From the NCBI GenBank assembly GCA_903823215.1, contig CAIJRY010000131.1, positions 1-32,126 on the forward strand: a stretch of 32,126 bases of DNA. The letters are read 5' to 3'. Numbering within the stretch: the stretch's first letter is position 1; each line of letters opens with the position of its first letter. Source of the stretch: an uncultured Spartobacteria bacterium (GTDB lineage: Bacteria > Verrucomicrobiota > Verrucomicrobiia > Chthoniobacterales > UBA6821). Below the pieces are notes generated by a model, which saw only the letters and a list, made by a program, of their open reading frames with translations, was not told the origin of the DNA and searched no databases. Positions 23,117 through 30,959 of this stretch are shown here, piece by piece. The translations under genes were made by a program, and so were the position numbers.

Positions 23117-23848
23117 CTAGCTTCTGCCCCCGTGACTCACGAAGCGGTGTTCGATTTCCGAGGAGAGTTCGGCGGCGAAATTGTCACAGGAGACAATCAT
23201 TCCGCGCACGCTGGTGACGAGGAAGTTATAGCCAAACATGGCTGGGATCGCCACGAGAAGGCCGGTGACGGTCGTGATCAGTGCACCGGAGACACCTGGA
23301 GCCATTGCGGCAAGGTTTGCGCTTCCGGAGGCTGCAATGCCACCGAAAGCATCCATCACGCCCCAGACTGTGCCGAGCAGTCCTACGAAGGGAGCTCCGC
23401 TGACCGCGGTCGAGAGAATGATCATTTGGGATTCCAGCTTGAGTGACGATTCCCCGACGGCTCTCTCCATCGCAGCCTGCACGGAACGCATCTGGGCCGG
23501 AGTGATGCGATCGGCGTACTTGAGGCGGGCTTGGAAGGTTTCATCGACCTCGGTTGATCCGAGAACCTGGAAGCAGAGTTCCTCGCACCCTGCCTCATAG
23601 ATTTCAAAGAGAGGCGAGCCTTCAAAATCAAGACCCGTTTCAAAGATGTTCAACGGATCTCGATCCCGACGGAAGAGAGCCATGAACCGCTCCGACTGCT
23701 GCTTGGCAAATCTCAGCGTTCTGATTTTGGTCACCATGACGGACCAGCTGAAAATCGATCCGACAAAAAGAACAAGGAGCACGGCCTTCCCTTCGGGAGT
23801 CGATTCCGTAAAGGCATAAACTATTCCACTGCCAAGAAACATGAGCAT
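23117..23848 (-). CDS. exbB: MotA/TolQ/ExbB-family proton channel protein
   Basis: A 243-residue membrane protein with three helices: residues ~20-38 (GKAVLLVLFVGSIFSWSVMV), ~145-165 and ~185-210. The conserved SAPFVGLLGTVWGVMDAF-like block (SGAPFVGLLGTVWGVMDAFGG) and the APGVSGALITTVTGLLVAIPAMFGYN block mark the ExbB/TolQ pore. It is first of the exbB-exbD-tonB set. Two ATGs are close together at the start (23848 and 23842); the first is used. ExbB and TolQ cannot be fully separated by sequence, but no tolA, tolB or pal is adjacent. Confidence 0.93.
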   Translation of the reverse strand: MLMFLGSGIVYAFTESTPEGKAVLLVLFVGSIFSWSVMVTKIRTLRFAKQQSERFMALFRRDRDPLNIFETGLDFEGSPLFEIYEAGCEELCFQVLGSTEVDETFQARLKYADRITPAQMRSVQAAMERAVGESSLKLESQMIILSTAVSGAPFVGLLGTVWGVMDAFGGIAASGSANLAAMAPGVSGALITTVTGLLVAIPAMFGYNFLVTSVRGMIVSCDNFAAELSSEIEHRFVSHGGRS

Positions 23849-23872
23849 TTAACGCATCAATAGAACTCATTC

Positions 23873-23913
23873 AACCGCTTCCCGCAAGTTCGGGGAGCAT
23901 ACGCGGTTTTTTT
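23873..23913 (+). terminator. hairpin with T7 run, oriented on the plus strand
   Basis: AACCGC (23873-23878) pairs with GCGGTT (23903-23908), enclosing a small inner stem CCCG/CGGG (23881-23884 with 23891-23894), followed by T residues to 23913. In this orientation it would end plus-strand transcription, but the neighbours on both sides (exbB, cupin) are on the minus strand. It may stop antisense transcription or act as an RNA structure in the exbB leader. Confidence 0.45.
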
Positions 23914-24430
23914 AATTCCGGGTTAGTGCGGAAATGACCGCCGAGTGCCCGGGAAAGAGATTCAGCAATGCGGCACGGTCCGGCATTTCAAAATCGGCAA
24001 AATCGAAGCCGGGTGCCACCGTGCATCCGGCCAAAGAGAAGCCGTTTTCTCCACCCTGCGGCTTGGCCGCCTGCCAGACTCCAGCCGCAACAACGAACTG
24101 AGGTCTCTGACCTGATGTGATCTCCCGGCCGAGCGTCACTTTCTCCAACACTCCCTCCCGGCTGATCGTTGTGAGTTCCAAGGGATCGCCATCATAGAAA
24201 TGCCAGACCTCATCAGAACTGACCCGGTGCCATGCGGAGAATGCACCGGAAGGCAGCAGGAAATAAATCGCCGTACTTGTGGCCCGCACCCGGCCATCTG
24301 GCAGGGTCTGTTCCAGCGGCGAACGGAATGATTCCACAAAAAAGCCCCCTTCGGGATGGGGGTGCAAACCGAGGCGTGCGATGAACTCTTCCACTGCAGG
24401 GTTGTTTCTCATGTATTCCAAAGATGCCAC
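23912..24430 (-). CDS. cupin protein, DUF985 family
   Basis: A 172-residue cytoplasmic protein with a cupin beta-barrel. LGLHPHPEGGFFVESFRS, then TAIYFLLPSGAFSAWHRVSSDEVWHFYDGDPLEL (metal-type HxxxxEVW motif), and QFVVAAGVWQAAKPQG and SLAGCTVAPGFDFADFEM match DUF985 (cupin_5). Structures of relatives are known without a clear function; some resemble epimerases. Its stop is at 23912 and the exbB start lies 63 bases downstream on the same strand. The upstream neighbour is divergent (24516). Confidence 0.93.
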   Translation of the reverse strand: MASLEYMRNNPAVEEFIARLGLHPHPEGGFFVESFRSPLEQTLPDGRVRATSTAIYFLLPSGAFSAWHRVSSDEVWHFYDGDPLELTTISREGVLEKVTLGREITSGQRPQFVVAAGVWQAAKPQGGENGFSLAGCTVAPGFDFADFEMPDRAALLNLFPGHSAVISALTRN

Positions 24431-24515
24431 GCCCTCGCGTGCCGAGTAAATCCACGAACGAGGCTTTTTGCCGCTCGTTGTTGCTTCGGTGCTCTCGGAC
24501 GGCTATCAAGGGAAG

Positions 24516-25424
24516 ATGTCACATATCGGGGTTACTATCATTGTTCTGCTTTTAGCCATGCCGCTTCCTGCGCAGGAGACGAACCCCGTTCCGGCCACCA
24601 ATGGTGGAGGTCAGGGGGGAACAGGCGTGAACGCCCCACCTCCTCCTGGCCCCGCTCCTTCCGAGAACCGCTATGATGTTCTCTCAAAAATGATCACACC
24701 AATGGCCGGCGTCCTGCTTGGCGGGAATCAGACGACCGATCGCGCCCTGACGCTCCGGGCCACTGTGGGGCAGGTTGCCGGAAGACTGCCTGCGGTACTG
24801 CAAGGAGCCTCGTTTGCCGCCAAAATCCAATATCCGGGTTATATCCGTCTCGATGCCCCCGTCCTTGGGCAGACCGTCACCGTCTGCCGCTATGGAGACA
24901 AGGTTTGGGCGAGCCCTGGTTCGAAGATCCAGTTTCTTCTTGGGCAGTTTAAACACAAGCCACGCTCGCAGCATCCCGGCGACACGCCTCTCCAGCTCCC
25001 ATTTACCGCGCAGCAGGCCGTACTGCTTCCCGCCCTGTTTCAGTTGGAGGGGAGTTCGCCAGTTGCCACGATCGGAGGAGCTTCCTGCCGCGTGATTTCC
25101 GGCGGTCTGATGCCTGAGGTCGGCAAGGCTGCGAAAGCGGAGGATTTTTCAGCCAAAATCTGGATCTGTTCCGACTACACGCCGAAGCGCATCGACATTC
25201 GACGGAGTGATTTTGCCCTCTCCTTCATGATCGATGAACTCTCTTATGCACCAAGTTTTCCAGCATCGACATGGCAACCGCCACAAGGAGCAACCGATAT
25301 CTATCGTTGTGATGCAGCCCATATCGAAGAGTTGCTCTATGTTGTCATGAATTCCCTTCAGATGACTCCTGCCGACAAACCGTGGCTGAACGAAGCGGCT
25401 CCTGCTGGCCCCTTCGCCCAGTAG
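24516..25424 (+). CDS. secreted protein of unknown function, possible outer-membrane-associated factor
   Basis: A 302-residue protein with signal peptide MSHIGVTIIVLLLAMPLPAQE, then a Gly/Pro-rich segment (NGGGQGGTGVNAPPPPGPAPSE), and a globular part with GNQTTDRALTLRATVGQVAGRLPAVLQGASFAAKIQYPGYIRLDAPVLGQTVTVCRYGDKVWASPGSKIQ. The pattern of a reading-out of a measured property (VTVCRYGDKVWASPG) and TPKRIDIRRSDFALSFMIDELSY recall LolA/LolB-like or DUF2092-type lipid-binding folds, but I do not recognise the family firmly. The frame is open 16 codons further upstream; I use the ATG at 24516, preceded by an AAGGGA-like element, because the signal peptide starts there. The gene precedes the ABC-F gene by 85 bases. 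Confidence 0.75.
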   Translation: MSHIGVTIIVLLLAMPLPAQETNPVPATNGGGQGGTGVNAPPPPGPAPSENRYDVLSKMITPMAGVLLGGNQTTDRALTLRATVGQVAGRLPAVLQGASFAAKIQYPGYIRLDAPVLGQTVTVCRYGDKVWASPGSKIQFLLGQFKHKPRSQHPGDTPLQLPFTAQQAVLLPALFQLEGSSPVATIGGASCRVISGGLMPEVGKAAKAEDFSAKIWICSDYTPKRIDIRRSDFALSFMIDELSYAPSFPASTWQPPQGATDIYRCDAAHIEELLYVVMNSLQMTPADKPWLNEAAPAGPFAQ

Positions 25425-25435
25425 AATCACTAAAG

Positions 25436-25502
25436 GGATTCTGGAGTAAGGAATCTGGATTCTGGTTCTTCCTTCCGAATCCTTCATCCTGAATTCTGCC
25501 TT
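25436..25502. repeat. short word repeats (GGATTCTGG and relatives) between two plus-strand genes
   Basis: GGATTCTGG occurs directly at 25436-25444 and 25457-25465, with related words GGAATCTGG, GAATCC and GAATTCTG nearby, including inverted versions (CCGAATCC, CCTGAATTCTG). It fills the 85-base gap before the ABC-F start. It looks like the same class of word-repeat element as at 7021-7109, built from a different word. Confidence 0.55.
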
Positions 25503-25509
25503 CTATTTT

Positions 25510-27321
25510 ATGCCTCTTCTCCAACTCCGCCAGATCACCCTTCGCTATACCGACCGGCCATTGCTCGATCAGATCGATCTCCAGGTCGATCCGGGAGAAC
25601 GCGTCTGTCTCGTCGGACGCAATGGCAGTGGCAAGACAAGCCTCATGCGCGTCATTGCCGGGGAGGAGCAACCCAAGGAAGGCGAAATCATCAAGCCCCC
25701 CGGCGTGATCCTGACCCGCCTACCACAGGAAGTGCCGGAGGGTATCACAGGGTCTGTGCTGGAGGTCGTGCGCGAGGGACTTCGACTGGATGGCACCGAG
25801 GAGGAATGGGAGGCCGATGTGCGGCAGGAGGATCTCATGGAGGAGATGAATCTGCCGGAGAGCGCCGACTTCCAGAGCCTGTCGGGCGGGATGAAACGCC
25901 GCGTCCTGCTTGCCCGAGCGCTGGTGGGACAGCCGGATGTGCTCCTCCTCGATGAGCCGACCAACCATCTCGATCTCGAATCAATCCTCTGGCTGGAAGA
26001 GTTTCTGCTCAAGGTCAAGCCGACCCTCTTCTTTGTCACGCACGACCGAGCCTTCCTCCGCAAGCTTTCCACCCGGATCGTCGAGTTGGATCGTGGTCAT
26101 CTGACCAGCTGGGCCTGTGATTTTGAAACTTATCTGGTGCGCAAGGCGGCATGGCTGGAAGCCGAGGAAAAAAACTGGGCGGCCTTCGACAAAAAGCTCG
26201 CGCAGGAAGAAGTCTGGATTCGCCAAGGGGTGAGAGCTCGGCGCACTCGCAATGAGGGACGCGTTCATGCGCTCAAGGCCATGCGGCTCGAACGTACCAA
26301 ACGCCGCACCCGCACGGGATCGGCCAAGATCGAGATTCAGGAGGGAAACAGCTCGGGGCAAAAAGTCATCGAAGCGACCAATGTCTCCTTTGGGTATGAT
26401 TCGCACCCGATTGTGCGCAATCTCACGACCACCATCTGGCGCGGCGATAAAATCGGCATCATCGGTCCCAACGGCAGTGGCAAGACCACCCTGCTCAAGC
26501 TCCTGCTTGGCCAGATCACTCCCACGGAGGGAGAAGTCAAGCATGGGACCAAACTCCAGATCGTCTATCTCGATCAGTTGCGCGATCAGATTGATGATGA
26601 CAAATCACTCGGCCAGAATGTCGCGGGAGAAGCTGAGACTGTGACCTTTCAAGGTCGTCCCCGCCACATCCACAGCTATCTGAAGGACTTTCTCTTCGAA
26701 AGCGACCGCATCCGTATGCCTGCCAGGATGCTCTCCGGTGGTGAGCGCAACCGTCTCCTGCTCGCCCGTCTTTTTCTCCAACCCGCCAATGTTCTCGTGC
26801 TGGATGAACCGACCAATGATCTCGATGCGGAGACACTGGAACTCTTGGAGGAAATCCTCGTCACCTACGAAGGCACTCTCCTGCTTGTCTCGCACGACCG
26901 AGCCTTCCTCGACAATGTGGTGACCGGCACGCTCGTCTTTGAAGGAGATGGGATCGTCACCGAATACACCGGCGGTTATGAGGACTGGGTGCGCCAGCGT
27001 GACATGGTGAAACCAATCATTATTGCTTCTGCACCGGTTGCTCCGAAGATTGAAGCTCCCAAAAATGCCAAGATTGAGAAAGGAAGAAAGTTTCTCAACA
27101 GGGAGCAGAAGGAACTTGATGAACTCCCATCAAAAATCGAGTCCTTGGAAGCCCAGCAAATCTCCCTCACCAACCGCCTCGCCGATCCCGCTCTCTACCA
27201 GAAAAAGGATGGGGAGTTTCAAAAACTGGAAAAAGAACTCCACGACATCCACCAGCAGATCGAACAGTCACTGGCCCGCTGGGAGGAATTGGAGAAATTG
27301 CGAACAGAACTAGCTGGTTAG
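25510..27321 (+). CDS. ABC-F ATPase, Uup-type
   Basis: A 603-residue soluble protein with two ABC domains and no membrane segment. First domain: Walker A GRNGSGKT (residues 36-43), signature LSGGMKRRVLLARAL, Walker B DVLLLDEPTNHLDL. Second: GPNGSGKT, LSGGERNRLLLARLF, NVLVLDEPTNDLDA. Both have the His of the switch (VTHDRAFLRK, VSHDRAFLDN). The linker helices between them carry a basic stretch (RRTRNEGRVHALKAMRLERTKRRTRT), and the C-terminal ~80 residues form a coiled coil (KELDELPSKIESLEAQQISL...), as in Uup. Family members act on the ribosome (translation) or on DNA recombination. A cytoplasmic translation role is likely but not shown. Confidence 0.95.
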   Translation: MPLLQLRQITLRYTDRPLLDQIDLQVDPGERVCLVGRNGSGKTSLMRVIAGEEQPKEGEIIKPPGVILTRLPQEVPEGITGSVLEVVREGLRLDGTEEEWEADVRQEDLMEEMNLPESADFQSLSGGMKRRVLLARALVGQPDVLLLDEPTNHLDLESILWLEEFLLKVKPTLFFVTHDRAFLRKLSTRIVELDRGHLTSWACDFETYLVRKAAWLEAEEKNWAAFDKKLAQEEVWIRQGVRARRTRNEGRVHALKAMRLERTKRRTRTGSAKIEIQEGNSSGQKVIEATNVSFGYDSHPIVRNLTTTIWRGDKIGIIGPNGSGKTTLLKLLLGQITPTEGEVKHGTKLQIVYLDQLRDQIDDDKSLGQNVAGEAETVTFQGRPRHIHSYLKDFLFESDRIRMPARMLSGGERNRLLLARLFLQPANVLVLDEPTNDLDAETLELLEEILVTYEGTLLLVSHDRAFLDNVVTGTLVFEGDGIVTEYTGGYEDWVRQRDMVKPIIIASAPVAPKIEAPKNAKIEKGRKFLNREQKELDELPSKIESLEAQQISLTNRLADPALYQKKDGEFQKLEKELHDIHQQIEQSLARWEELEKLRTELAG

Positions 27322-27404
27322 GATTTTAGCGGTTGAGTCTGCTGGCTACGAACAAGGTGACACTTGCAGTAGCGCGTTTACGGAGACATGGTTCTCGCAT
27401 ATCG

Positions 27405-27704
27405 ATGTCCCGCAAACGCAAATATCTTTGTTTCTGCCTACTGATATTGGCAGGAATTTTTATGACTAGTGGTAGTATGCCCAGGTGTTATTCGATTCTA
27501 GGATCCTCTGAAAAAACAAGGGCAATCATAGTTGATGATGAACTGATCTTTATCTTTAAGATTTTTATTGGCTTTTGGTGCTTCTTGATCGGGTTGTTTC
27601 TCCTTATCTCTGGTTATGTTCGAAGCCGTCCTCGGCAAACTCTCCAACTCGATTCAGGCGCAGGAAGTTTGGATGCTGCGCAAGGCGCGCGAGTGAAGCT
27701 GTAG
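27405..27704 (+). CDS. small two-helix membrane protein, function unknown
   Basis: A 99-residue protein starting at ATG 27405 (MSRKRKYLCFCLLILAGIFM). Helix 1 covers about residues 7-20, helix 2 about 49-67 (IFIFKIFIGFWCFLIGLFLLISGYV), with a short polar loop between them and a mixed tail. The frame is open a further 24 codons upstream from a TTG, but the ATG has a better positively charged leader. Base composition is lower in GC than the neighbours. It faces the convergent monooxygenase gene, whose stop is 5 bases away. Coding status is moderate, supported by helix placement rather than by a known family. Confidence 0.5.
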   Translation: MSRKRKYLCFCLLILAGIFMTSGSMPRCYSILGSSEKTRAIIVDDELIFIFKIFIGFWCFLIGLFLLISGYVRSRPRQTLQLDSGAGSLDAAQGARVKL

Positions 27705-27708
27705 TCTT

Positions 27709-28779
27709 CTACTGCGAATGAGCAGCAACGCCGCGCTGTGCCAAAATTCCAAGCTTATCACGCACAGCGGGGGCGACACAGGTGCCGAGTAACTCAATTC
27801 CTTTCAATGCTACGGGATGAGGCAAGGTTCCCGGGCTCATCTGGATCGTGATCCTGTCGATGCCGCCAAGGACATCATGATAATGAAGGATCTTTTCTGC
27901 GACCGTGTTGGGATCGCCGATGATCAGCGCACCACCGGGGCCACAGACTGCATCAAACTGAGCGCGGCTAATCGGAGGCCATCCCCGCTCCCTGCCAATC
28001 TGTCCGAACATCAGCGCATAGCCGGGAAAGTATTGATCACCAGCCTGCTTTGTCGTCTCAGCCACATGGCCGAGGGCATGGATGCCAACTTTCAGTTTCT
28101 CCGGTGCATGGCCCGCCTTGGCTCCGGCCTCACGATACGACTCGATCAGCGGACGGAAGCGGTGAGGTTGCCCACCGATTATCGCCACCATCAGGGGCAG
28201 TCCCAGCATCCCTGCGCGGACAAAGGACTGCGGAGTACCACCGACTCCAATCCAGATCGGAAGCGGATTCTGTAAGGGGCGCGGAAAGATGGCCTGGCCT
28301 GTAAGTGGAGCGCGATGTTTTCCTTTCCAAGTCACATGGAGTTCTTTCCGGATTTGAAGCAAGAGTTCCAGCTTCTCAATGAAGAGCGAGTCATAGTCCT
28401 GAAGATCGAGTCCGAAGAGGGGATAGGCCTCGGTGAAAGAACCCCGTCCGACGACGATCTCAGCGCGGCCCTTGGAGAGGAGATCGAGCGTGGAAAAGTT
28501 TTGAAAGACTCGGACAGGATCTTCGGCACTCAGGACAGTAACCGCACTCGTGAGTCTGATCTGCTGAGTCCGTGCTGCTGCGGCGGCAAGGAGAATAACA
28601 GGCGCTGAATCAAGGAACTCCTCTCGATGATGCTCCCCGATGCCAAAGACATCGAGACCCACCCGATCAGCCATCTCTACCTCTTCGAGTAGATTGCTCA
28701 GTCTCACGACCGGATCAACCAGGGTGCCGGTGACGGGATCGGCAAGCGTGGCAACAAAGCTATCGAGTCCGATTTGCAT
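27709..28779 (-). CDS. LLM-class (luciferase-like) flavin-dependent oxidoreductase
   Basis: A 356-residue TIM-barrel protein of the bacterial luciferase-like family, expected to use reduced FMN or F420. GIGEHHREEF (the EHH motif), AAAARTQQIRLTSAVTVLSAEDPVRVFQNFSTLD, VVGRGSFTEAYPLFG, then IPIWIGVGGTP-like LPIWIGVGGTPQSFVRAGMLGLPLMVAIIGG mark the barrel strands and the flavin phosphate site. The substrate cannot be predicted; many family members have none known. The start overlaps the end of the upstream membrane protein gene by 20 bases, so it is in one transcript with hldD. Confidence 0.93.
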   Translation of the reverse strand: MQIGLDSFVATLADPVTGTLVDPVVRLSNLLEEVEMADRVGLDVFGIGEHHREEFLDSAPVILLAAAAARTQQIRLTSAVTVLSAEDPVRVFQNFSTLDLLSKGRAEIVVGRGSFTEAYPLFGLDLQDYDSLFIEKLELLLQIRKELHVTWKGKHRAPLTGQAIFPRPLQNPLPIWIGVGGTPQSFVRAGMLGLPLMVAIIGGQPHRFRPLIESYREAGAKAGHAPEKLKVGIHALGHVAETTKQAGDQYFPGYALMFGQIGRERGWPPISRAQFDAVCGPGGALIIGDPNTVAEKILHYHDVLGGIDRITIQMSPGTLPHPVALKGIELLGTCVAPAVRDKLGILAQRGVAAHSQ

Positions 28780-29254
28780 AAAAATATTTGGCCGTCAGTC
28801 CTCCAAACAGACCGATTGATCCCCCGCACAAGGCGGCATACCAGTTCAATGGATTGAGAAAAATGATCCTCACCCAATCCGAGCTACCCGCCACATGAGG
28901 AGTCGAGATTGCAAAAAATACATCCATTACAACCCAGCCAGAGATGGCTCCCACCAGAGTACAGATCGGCCAGCGCCAGAACGGAGATGTCAACGGAACC
29001 TCATGGTATAGAGGCAGAAGTACAGCAAACCACACGACCGAAACAAAAAGTCCGGAAAAAACCGGTAAGATTATGTACCCCTTTTCATTCATCGGTGTTT
29101 TAAAAACAAAATAGGCTAAGGGCACGATATTCAGTACTAGCCAGCCAAAGAACGCAGCCCATGAACTTCCTGCCACGGCACTCCTCCACGACATTTTCAA
29201 TCTCGGGGACTTCTCTGCATCACTCATAGATTGCTGAAGCCGATCAGGCTTCAT
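28760..29254 (-). CDS. four-helix membrane protein of unknown function
   Basis: A 164-residue protein with four hydrophobic segments: residues ~26-51 (SSWAAFFGWLVLNIVPLAYFVFKT), ~59-80, ~92-113 (ICTLVGAISGWVVMDVFFAIS) and ~130-155. The N-terminus is polar (KPDRLQQSMSDAEKSPRLK). I start at the ATG at 29254, which overlaps the hldD stop by 11 bases; 29227 (MSDAEKSPRL) is an alternative. It overlaps the monooxygenase start by 20 bases at its other end. I do not recognise the family. Its place between hldD and an oxidoreductase gives no firm role. Confidence 0.75.
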   Translation of the reverse strand: MKPDRLQQSMSDAEKSPRLKMSWRSAVAGSSWAAFFGWLVLNIVPLAYFVFKTPMNEKGYIILPVFSGLFVSVVWFAVLLPLYHEVPLTSPFWRWPICTLVGAISGWVVMDVFFAISTPHVAGSSDWVRIIFLNPLNWYAALCGGSIGLFGGLTAKYFYANRTR

Positions 29255-30236
29255 CTCCAAGATGTTTTCCGGGTACCAGATAATTTCTGACATAGTCGTT
29301 AACGGCATCTTCCAGTTTGGTCGTCGGGGCTGACCAGCCCGTTCTCAGAAGTCGCGATACATCGGCGCAGGTGTGATACTGATACTGGTTGCGGATGTGA
29401 TCAGGCATGTCGATGAACTCGATCTTGGGTTTGCGATCCAGCGCGGCAAAGAGAGCATTGGTCAGATCGATCCATGTGCGAGGGGTGCCAGTGCCGATGT
29501 TGAAGAGGCCGTGAGCCGAAGGGGTCTCTGCCAGATGGATGGTCATGGCGACGGCATCCTTCACATAGACGAAATCGCGCATCTGCTCGCCATCGCGGAA
29601 CTCGGGCCGATGGCTGCGGAAGAGGCGGACTTTGCCCGTCTCCACGATCTGCTCGTAGGCCTTGGAGACGAGGCTTCTCATTTCTCCCTTATGCCCCTCG
29701 TTGGGACCGTAGACATTGAAGTATTTGATCCCGACTATCTGATCGAGCCATCCGTTGCGCTTGGCATGGAGGTCGAAGAGGTGCTTGGAATAGCCGTAGG
29801 CATTGAGTGGCCGCAGTGAGTCGAGGTGGTCTGTGCTGTCATCCATCCCACGAGTCCCATCGCCGTAGGTGGCGGCGGAGCTGGCATAGACAAAGCGGAT
29901 GCCGCGCTGGAGCGCCCACTGGGCAAGGATCTTCGTATAGCCGTAGTTGTTCTCCATCAAGTAGCCCACATCGCGTTCTGTCGTGGCCGAGCAGGCGCCG
30001 AGATGGTAGATCGTCCGGATCGAATTCAGGGCATCGGGATTGCATTCAAGCAGATCGAGAAAAGCATCGGCCTGGAGATAATCGTCGAATCGAAGAGGGG
30101 AGAGATTCTTCCACTTCATCTCCTCTCCAAGCACATCGGTAACAAGGATGTCTTCTCGCCCTTTCTGATTGAGGGCATGAATGAGTGCGCTACCGATGAG
30201 TCCGGCGCCGCCGGTGACTAGGATGGATGCTGGCAT
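29244..30236 (-). CDS. hldD: ADP-L-glycero-D-manno-heptose 6-epimerase
   Basis: An extended short-chain dehydrogenase that makes the heptose precursor of the LPS inner core. The 330-residue protein has the NADP-binding GGAGLIGS (residues 9-16), the DVLGEEMKWKNL segment and YHLGACSATTERD, the catalytic Tyr147/Lys151 pair (YGYSK), KYFNVYGPNEGHKGEM with Lys183, FRDGEQMRDFVYVKD and the substrate-binding FIDMPDHIRNQYQYHT. The length matches E. coli HldD (~310) with small additions. It supports a Gram-negative outer membrane with heptose-bearing LPS. It heads the overlap-coupled set with the membrane protein and the monooxygenase. Confidence 0.96.
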   Translation of the reverse strand: MPASILVTGGAGLIGSALIHALNQKGREDILVTDVLGEEMKWKNLSPLRFDDYLQADAFLDLLECNPDALNSIRTIYHLGACSATTERDVGYLMENNYGYTKILAQWALQRGIRFVYASSAATYGDGTRGMDDSTDHLDSLRPLNAYGYSKHLFDLHAKRNGWLDQIVGIKYFNVYGPNEGHKGEMRSLVSKAYEQIVETGKVRLFRSHRPEFRDGEQMRDFVYVKDAVAMTIHLAETPSAHGLFNIGTGTPRTWIDLTNALFAALDRKPKIEFIDMPDHIRNQYQYHTCADVSRLLRTGWSAPTTKLEDAVNDYVRNYLVPGKHLGDEA

Positions 30237-30277
30237 GGTAAACTTAGCGATTTGGGCTTTTTAGGCTGTGGGTGAAA

Positions 30278-30940
30278 TCAATGGGAGGAGGTCAGGCCGC
30301 TTTCATCGAGTTCCTGTTGAAAGATGTCGGTTTTATCGCCGTAAACATTTCTGGCAACTTCAAGATACTTGGCCGCTTCTTTAGGATCACCTTTTTTGTA
30401 GAGGCGGGAAGCTTTGGCATAATACCAGGCGGGGGTGTTCGTGGGGAGATCAGTGGCAAAGAGTTTGGCTTGCAATTCGGAATCGGCATTCTGATGAAGC
30501 AGCAGGAGAAGGAGCTTATATTCCACAAGTTCATTGTTGGGCTGTTCGATGAGCAGGTTGCGGTAATAATCAATCGCCTCCTCCCATTGCTGACGCAGGG
30601 CAAGCAGGGCCCCGATGTTGTAACGGGCAGGAAAGAAACCTGGCGAAGATTTCAATGCCTGATTGTAGCAGGCTAGGGCCTCGGCATATTTTTGCTGCTT
30701 GGTCAGGATGGCACCCTTGAGATTGAGAGCCTCGGCATTCTGCGGGTCTGCCAGAAGTGCTGGGGCGAGATCATCAAGAGCCTTGTCGTAGGCCTTTCTG
30801 TTAAAATCGACCAATGCCGACTGCACTGCTGCCGCCCCCCGCATGGCTTCAGCAGCTCCATGGGAGAGGCCCGTTTTGGCAAAAAATAATGCCAGAAAAA
30901 CAACGGAAACTCGAAAGTGCTTGGGAAGGAGGGAAAGCAT
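30278..30940 (-). CDS. secreted TPR-repeat protein
   Basis: A 220-residue protein with a signal peptide (MLSLLPKHFRVSVVFLALFFA) and at least two to three tetratricopeptide repeats: AYDKALDDLAPALLADPQNAEALNLKGA, QQKYAEALACYNQALKSSPGFFPARYNIGA and QQWEEAIDYYRNLLIEQPNNELVEYKL, then a weaker repeat in the last third (KGDPKEAAKYLEVARN). Such proteins act as periplasmic or outer-membrane scaffolds. I start at the ATG at 30940; another ATG at 30961 would add 7 residues. It diverges from the next gene with only 19 bases between the chosen starts. Confidence 0.85.
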   Translation of the reverse strand: MLSLLPKHFRVSVVFLALFFAKTGLSHGAAEAMRGAAAVQSALVDFNRKAYDKALDDLAPALLADPQNAEALNLKGAILTKQQKYAEALACYNQALKSSPGFFPARYNIGALLALRQQWEEAIDYYRNLLIEQPNNELVEYKLLLLLLHQNADSELQAKLFATDLPTNTPAWYYAKASRLYKKGDPKEAAKYLEVARNVYGDKTDIFQQELDESGLTSSH

Positions 30941-30959
30941 GGTCAAGAATCCCACCAGC

